Shown here piece after piece: positions 59,301-64,000 of a stretch of DNA of 64,000 nucleotides (its first letter is position 1; each line of letters begins with the position of its first letter). Both the position numbers and the translations under genes were made by a program. The notes under the pieces are model-generated. The model searched no databases. It saw only the letters and a list, made by a program, of their open reading frames with translations, and was not told where the DNA came from. Location: the NCBI GenBank assembly GCA_000711775.1, contig ARYC01002117.1, positions 18,989-82,988 on the forward strand, read 5' to 3'. The DNA is from Oxytricha trifallax (Eukaryota; Ciliophora; Spirotrichea; Sporadotrichida; Oxytrichidae).

Positions 59301-61526
59301 TGAATTCATTTAATGAGATATGTTTGAGGGTCCTCTGCCCTTGTATATAGCGAGAAGTTTCTAATTTTATCTAAAAGAATTGGGACCGATAGAGGAATTT
59401 GCAACTGTTTCTAATGAATTTTGAATATTTGCAAGTTCTTAATTATTGAACTAATCTAGATTAATCTGACCATTTTCATTTTGATGGATTTACAATTTCG
59501 TTTTTAACGATTCTTACTTTATAAAAGGACCAATTAGTTATCTTTAATCTATGAATTCTTAGAGATTTTTATTTATTTCAAGACTGCTCTTTTTAGACTT
59601 TTCAATTAAAGAACCTTATTTAATTTTTCGTTAAGCTTTTACTCTTTTTGAATTTTTAGTAGTGACTTCAATTTTATTAATCTGTTCAGGAGTGACTATC
59701 CCAAGAGTGGCCTCTTGATAATTTTATTGCTAACTTTTGAAATCTGTAGTTACTTAATTTTAAGCTGCAAATGTGGTATCACTTAAAACTAAATTCTTGG
59801 GTATGCTCTCATTTTTCAAAGGATGATAGTTTCTGCCTGTATCCTCCAAGTCTCCATCATCTTTTTGTTCATCTTAAAACAAACCTGCATAATTTTGCAA
59901 AATAAAACAATAAACTTTAATTCTTATTAGGGAAATTTATATCAAGGCCTTAAAGTGAGGGAGATAGCCTATGATTATTATTTTAGCCTATTTCTTAATC
60001 GCCATCCTGCATTAATAAATTAGTTCTCACAGTTAAATCATTGAAAGAATATGATCTCTGCTACAGTTTGCTATATTATTCTAAACTTTCGTTCATCATA
60101 AAAATGTTAAATCTCTAGTTTTTCATATAATGAGGCTGCATATCCTTAATTATGTGATTAATATAGCTCTACTCTTCTTCTGTAAATTGCTAATTTTACA
60201 TGTTTTTAAGTCGTAAATTTTACTCAAAATTTGTGGTGACTTAGTTATCCTGTTGTAGTATATCAATCTTTAAAGGCAAATGCTATTTAAGTAGCGCTTA
60301 ATTTATATTTTGTCTTTACTACGAGGTAGATCTGCTTCTTGATTGCTATTATGAACGAGATCTTTAATGAGTTTTGTAAGCATTCTTTTTATATATTTTC
60401 TAGAAATTTCCATTTTAGATCTTTAATATACTTTAATTCTTAGCATGTGGCTAAAATTCAATTGTTCCAGTATAATCCTAATTGACTTAATTCATGTTTT
60501 TATCGTATAGTAATTTGGTGTTCTTATTTAATTTTTAGGTTTAAGACATAGTTTAATTAATCAAATGCACAAGTCTGGGATGATTTTTTTTTATTTTTGA
60601 AAGCTATTTCAAGAATTTAAGTTCCATTTTGTATTAAATTAGAAAGTTGATTTAAGAAGGAGATTCTGTGATAGCGGAAGTGTTTTTTTCAATGTATTCT
60701 ACTTCATGACTGTCACATCATGGAATTGCCACGCCAACTCACTCAGATACTTCTTCGTCACGACTAAGATTGATTGTTTGATTTTAGTATTTAAGAGTGA
60801 TATGTTAAATTTATTTGATTTTAATCATAAATTCCAAGTTCCATTTTGAGATTTTAACCCAAACTATGATTGTCATCACTTCCATTTATTTAAGATGAAA
60901 CTTCATAATTATTTTCTTAAAGAAGTTGCCTTTTCTTCCAAGAAGGATTAAGAGACGATTTGAGCGAAAAATTTGGTAAAAATGAATTATTCTAATTACA
61001 AACAGTTCTATAATTTTGTGTTAAATTGTGCCAAGATATTCTTACTTAATTATATTGTACTGTATCGACTAGCTCAATCCTTAATTAAAGAATATAAAGT
61101 AAAATTAATAAACTTATGACTTTACATGATTGCTTAAATTATTACTCAAATTCAAATCATAAACCTTGCACCCATTTTTAACTCTAAATTTTGCATCTCC
61201 TGATAGTAACTATTTTCTCTCATGCAAATTATTTTTAGGTTTAAATTCATCAGAAAACATGCTTTACTATAAACCTTGCTCATCGTTCATTCTATATTAA
61301 TATTTATTTCTTTAACCCCCTTCTGTAGTTCTATTTCTAAGTTTTTGGCTTGGTATAATATTCTAATGATTATTATTGAATCCTTCGATGTCACTTTCAT
61401 TTAATCTGATGTATTCATTAATTTCTATGTTTTTATTTTATTACTTTTTCTTATTTTTACTTCTTTGGCATTTCTTATCTTATGCGTAGAAATGTAACTC
61501 TGGGAATTCCGCTTATAAGACCTCAT
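56308..61526 (-). CDS. Long Gln/Asn-rich hypothetical gene (one or two genes)
   Basis: A 5.2-kb minus-strand stretch of coding-like sequence. It opens MRSYKRNSQSYISTHKIRNA at 61526, then in a shifted frame NEYIRLNESDIEGFNNNHQN, LLSGDAKFRVKNGCKVYDLN, HIIKDMQPHYMKNQRFNIFM, LMQDGDQEIGQNNNHRLSPS, EDTGRNYHPLKNESIPKN and IGIVTPEQINKIEVTTKN-type blocks, with a Gln/Asn-rich end (RLMLSTAGARRNLKSQQLNF, TLPGTPSPILLNQRDQFKNK) to TGA 56310-56308. Many frame changes show that numerous IESs or introns are present; they were not resolved individually. Gln is encoded mainly by TAA/TAG. No domain recognised. It may be two genes, with a possible division near 57200-57500. Confidence 0.5.
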
Positions 61527-62510
61527 TTTGAATAGTTTATTATATTTTATAATCTTAAAAATTTAATAATATGCATAGAAATTTTTGGTATACAGAAAAT
61601 GCAAATAGATATACTTTTATAAAATATAAAGTATAAAATATAATAATTTTTGAATAACTTCATGAGGATCTATAAAACCACCAGTATTATTGATAAAAGA
61701 GAAATTGATAAATAAATATATATCATTTATTGCATATAATTCAAAATTATATTAGTTTAATTATCAATAATTATAATAAATGTTTAAATGAAATTAATAA
61801 TTTTAACATTATTCTATATTATTGTAAAAAATTATAGTTTAAATAATTATAAGGAACATTATTATTTTTATTATTTCTTAGTACTTAAATATCATTATAA
61901 AAATCATTTTTCTGCTTAAAATTATTGGATAAAATATGGATATTAAAGTGGAAAAGTTTAATGAATTATATTTCTGAAAAAATGGCTTATTATCATTATT
62001 AAGCAATAGTAAACGTTTGATTATAATTATCCATTGTTTTTTGTAAGCCAACTCCATTGTGCCACTTCTAGAATGAAGACCTTCCTGAAATGCCCTTTAA
62101 GGCCCGAACATCCATCATAATTAAATAATAAAGAATAATTATATATATATTATTTTTAAAAGCGAATTTTGTATTTCTTATATCTCTTGTATTGAGAAAT
62201 TATTTCGAAATGATTATATAATTTAATGTATTTGTAAGATTATTACAATCAAAGAATTAGTTGTGGATAATAATAATTATTAATTATAGTTATTATAAAT
62301 GGCTTATAAGAATTCTTCCCAATAAATTCATTGTAGATTTAAATTATAGTCTAATATACTTAAAATTAATTAGTTTTATTAATAAATTTATTAAAATCAC
62401 AACATTTGTGTTCATTATATGCTAGTCATTGACGCTATATTTTTCGTAAATTCATTTATGATTACAAAATTAATAATAAAATAAATGCAATAAAATTTTA
62501 ATATATTATA
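61527..62510. other. AT-rich region with one isolated coding-like ORF
   Basis: Mostly very AT-rich sequence without coding signal. The exception is a block of markedly higher GC content at about 62040-62118, described separately. Confidence 0.55.
61993..62118 (-). CDS. Isolated 41-codon coding-like ORF (orphan MDS candidate)
   Basis: On the minus strand MMDVRALKGISGRSSFQKWH runs from 62118 to a TGA at 61995-61993 and includes NGVGLQKTMDNYNQTFTI. Its GC content stands out sharply from the flanks on both sides, as macronuclear-destined segments do here. No neighbouring segment continues it. It may be a very small gene, a terminal segment of a gene whose other parts lie elsewhere, or chance. 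The sequence is not recognised. Confidence 0.4.
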
Positions 62511-63370
62511 TCAGTTTTATAGCTTAAAGTTCTCTATATTTTAAACCATTTAAATATTTGTAACATTATTATTATCAGTAGAAGATTACTCCCAAATATT
62601 GTTGCTCATCATGCTTCTCACAAATGATGATCTATGTCTATTTTTTCTTGGTACACTTAAAAGCTATTAAGTTTTTAATAAATCAATCGGCAATTCTGAG
62701 TTTTAATTCATATTTTCTTGGATAACTGGTAGATTCCCTGTTTATACCTACCTTCTAAATTAAAAAATCTAGAGTTTCATATATGTTTTCATTAATTTAT
62801 TTCATGAAATTCAGAATTTATATAAATAAAGTAATATCTTCTATTCTTATCTATGAAGCTATTGCCTCTTAATTATTTCTAAATTCTGGCTTGCTCACTT
62901 TGAATCTCTCTAAGTTTTAGACTTGCATGTACCTTAGCTTTCTTAATTTCCCCAACCACGTTGTCACTCATTTACTTAACAAGAATATCTTATTAGATCA
63001 ATCTTTATCTCCCTGATTTTGAGCCACCCTAAAGCAACCGCAATTTTATATTAAATTTAGAATGAAAGTTTGTTTTCTAAAAACATGGAAAAATTTAGTT
63101 TAAATTTAGAATAAATTTGTCATTTTATTCACCTTGTGAAATATACTGCAGAATCTTAGATGTGACTTTCTTTTTGAAAGGTAAATCGTATTGAGAAGTC
63201 TAAGTTGGGTCTGAAGTTTGAGAAAAATACTCAATAGCTTTATCAAATTTGTTCTTTTGGAATTTATTCTCAAATTTTCTCAATTCAAGTTCGAATTGTT
63301 TCTCTAATTATCTTTGAATTAAGTATTTTTTCTGTTGTGTTGGGGACATTTGCTACTTTGAAGGTGACAT
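62511..63370 (-). CDS. Small coiled-coil hypothetical protein
   Basis: Starts MSPSKQQMSPTQQKKYLIQR at 63370. The first block continues LEKQFELELRKFENKFQKNK and ends at KILQYISQG, next to an intron-like GT (about 63137). A second block, GGSKSGRQRLIQQDILVKQM, SDNVVGEIKKAKVHASLKLR and IQSEQARIQKQLRGNSFIDK, is followed by an AT-rich break, and a third block NSELPIDLLKTQQLLSVPRK, RHRSSFVRSMMSNNIWEQSS reaches TGA 62513-62511. Basic and helical, about 220 residues. No known domain. A TBE-like transposon end lies only about 28 bp upstream of its start codon. Confidence 0.65.
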
Positions 63371-63397
63371 AGGAGTGTATCAAAATACATTATGAAT

Positions 63398-64000
63398 CAA
63401 AACCCCAAAACCCTTTCAGTAGTTTGATTGAGTTTTTGATTGATAAAAGTAGACTATTAGTGCATACTTTATTAGGGTTTTAATAGGGTTTATGTAGGGG
63501 TTTAATGTTTAAATATTAGTATTTTAAGTGAGTATATGCGAGGTTTGGGGTCAGTTTATGACAGTGAGTATATAGATTTATTGTTTAAGTTGCGATATGG
63601 ATGTGATGAATATAGTGATCAACTCAAGCCTGTTCTGAATTATACGTCTATAGCAAGGCTACTCCATAAATCTCCTGCAACTGTGAGGTCTCACTGTCTA
63701 TTAGCATTGAATTTAAAGAGATAGCATCTTAATTCTAAGCCTAAGAGACCCTTAAAATTTTAGCAGCATCATATTGAATATCTTATTAATGATAAGACTC
63801 TTAAATACTGGGCTCACTTCTCTCTAGCCTAGAGGCTGTGATGTTTCATCGCCAATTTCCTGAGCTTCACATCCCTGCTTAATCTATAGCGAACATATAT
63901 AAAAAGAACGGGATATCTTACAAGACAGTCAATCGCATTAAGAGAGTGATTGACTTTAATGTTCATTTTATAAGGATAATTTAAATTATATATTCGATTA
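63398..64000 (+). mobile_element. Left end of a TBE-like (telomere-bearing element) transposon, truncated by window edge
   Basis: CAAAACCCCAAAACCC at 63398-63413 is a near-perfect C4A4 telomere-type repeat, preceded by AAT at 63395-63397, which fits the ANT target sequence reported for TBE insertions. A transposase-like frame begins at 63536 and points inward, as expected of the 42-kDa ORF beside a TBE end. The other end, the remaining TBE ORFs and the matching inverted repeat are outside the window. The TBE assignment rests on combining the terminal repeat and the transposase; the ends were not aligned to a reference. Confidence 0.8.
63536..64000 (+). pseudogene. TBE-type (IS630/Tc1-mariner superfamily) transposase, N-terminal part, frameshifted
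   Basis: The first frame starts MRGLGSVYDSEYIDLLFKLR and contains a helix-turn-helix-like block YTSIARLLHKSPATVRSHCL, continuing to YWAHFSLAQR, then TGA at 63839. A second frame takes up immediately as AVMFHRQFPELHIPAQSIA, NIYKKNGISYKTVNRIKRVI and DFNVHFIR, the second DNA-binding helix-turn-helix of Tc1-like transposases. The overlap suggests loss of a single base in the short G run near 63834-63835. The DDE catalytic domain would lie beyond the window. A sequencing error is an alternative to genuine inactivation. Confidence 0.75.

Noticed and set aside
1..64000. TGA reassigned to an amino acid
   Set aside because: In-frame TGAs are rare. Several of them (kinesin, kinase, TBC, uS5, 44.5 kb) are removed by short pointer-bounded deletions, and Trp and Cys positions in conserved domains use TGG and TGC/TGT.
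1..64000. Macronuclear or bacterial origin
   Set aside because: Pointer-bounded interruptions, GT...AG introns, Gln use of TAA/TAG and a telomere-bearing transposon end argue against both. A hypotrich macronuclear chromosome would also be gene-sized with telomeres.
1..64000. tRNA, rRNA or CRISPR features
   Set aside because: No cloverleaf-like, rRNA-like or regularly spaced repeat array was recognised by eye; a covariance-model search was not possible.

Overview
This window reads as germline (micronuclear) DNA of a hypotrich/stichotrich ciliate of the Oxytricha, Stylonychia or Tetmemena kind. Four things support this. (1) Reading frames stay open over kilobases only if TAA and TAG are read as glutamine and TGA is the sole stop. 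(2) Coding blocks are broken by short AT-rich segments bounded by a short direct repeat (pointer). Deleting the segment plus one repeat copy restores the frame, which is the MDS/IES organisation removed during macronuclear development. (3) Ordinary short GT...AG introns occur in the same genes. (4) At the right edge there is a C4A4-type telomere-like terminus followed by an IS630/Tc1-mariner-type transposase, as in TBE elements. The species cannot be fixed from the sequence alone.

Layout, left to right: divergent actin (1-860, -, cut by the window edge); divergent kinesin (1121-5455, +); C-terminal part of a Ser/Thr kinase (5718-6498, -); Vti1-like SNARE (6644-7860, +); Q/N-rich protein (8130-9792, +); protein with repeated aromatic/Pro motifs (9834-14158, +), interrupted by a 1-kb palindromic element; ANTH/AP180-like clathrin adaptor (14448-17737, -); Q/N-rich gene (18203-22739, +), possibly joined to a TBC Rab-GAP gene (22736-26451, +); N-terminal part of the same kinase (27046-30466, -); small and hypothetical genes (30989-36164); MUS81 nuclease (36255-39097, -); MSS4/RABIF (39397-40019, +); mitochondrial ribosomal protein uS5 (40590-42617, -); two hypothetical proteins (42800-46782, +; 46833-49211, -); STPGR/SHIPPO-type protein (49368-51862, +); two tandem PIR1/DUSP11-type phosphatases (52042-53828 and 54393-56160, -); a long Q/N-rich gene (56308-61526, -); an orphan short ORF (about 62 kb); a small coiled-coil gene (62511-63370, -); and the left end of a TBE-like transposon (63398 to the window end).

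The standout is the kinase. Its N-lobe ends at the DFG motif at 27046 and its C-lobe begins at the same DFG motif at 6498. Both pieces are on the minus strand and in correct order, and they share an exact 13-bp repeat at the break. The 20.5 kb between them holds at least five other genes. This is a nested 'Russian doll' arrangement, in which other genes lie inside the segment that must be deleted to make the kinase gene.

A second theme is very small IESs (27-73 bp). Several carry an in-frame TGA or shift the frame, so a plain gene caller would truncate the kinase, TBC, MUS81, uS5, kinesin, phosphatase and 42.8-kb genes. The genes do not form a single pathway. Several relate to membrane traffic (SNARE, ANTH, TBC, MSS4) or to cilia and cytoskeleton (actin, kinesin, STPGR), as expected for loci scattered over a ciliate germline chromosome.
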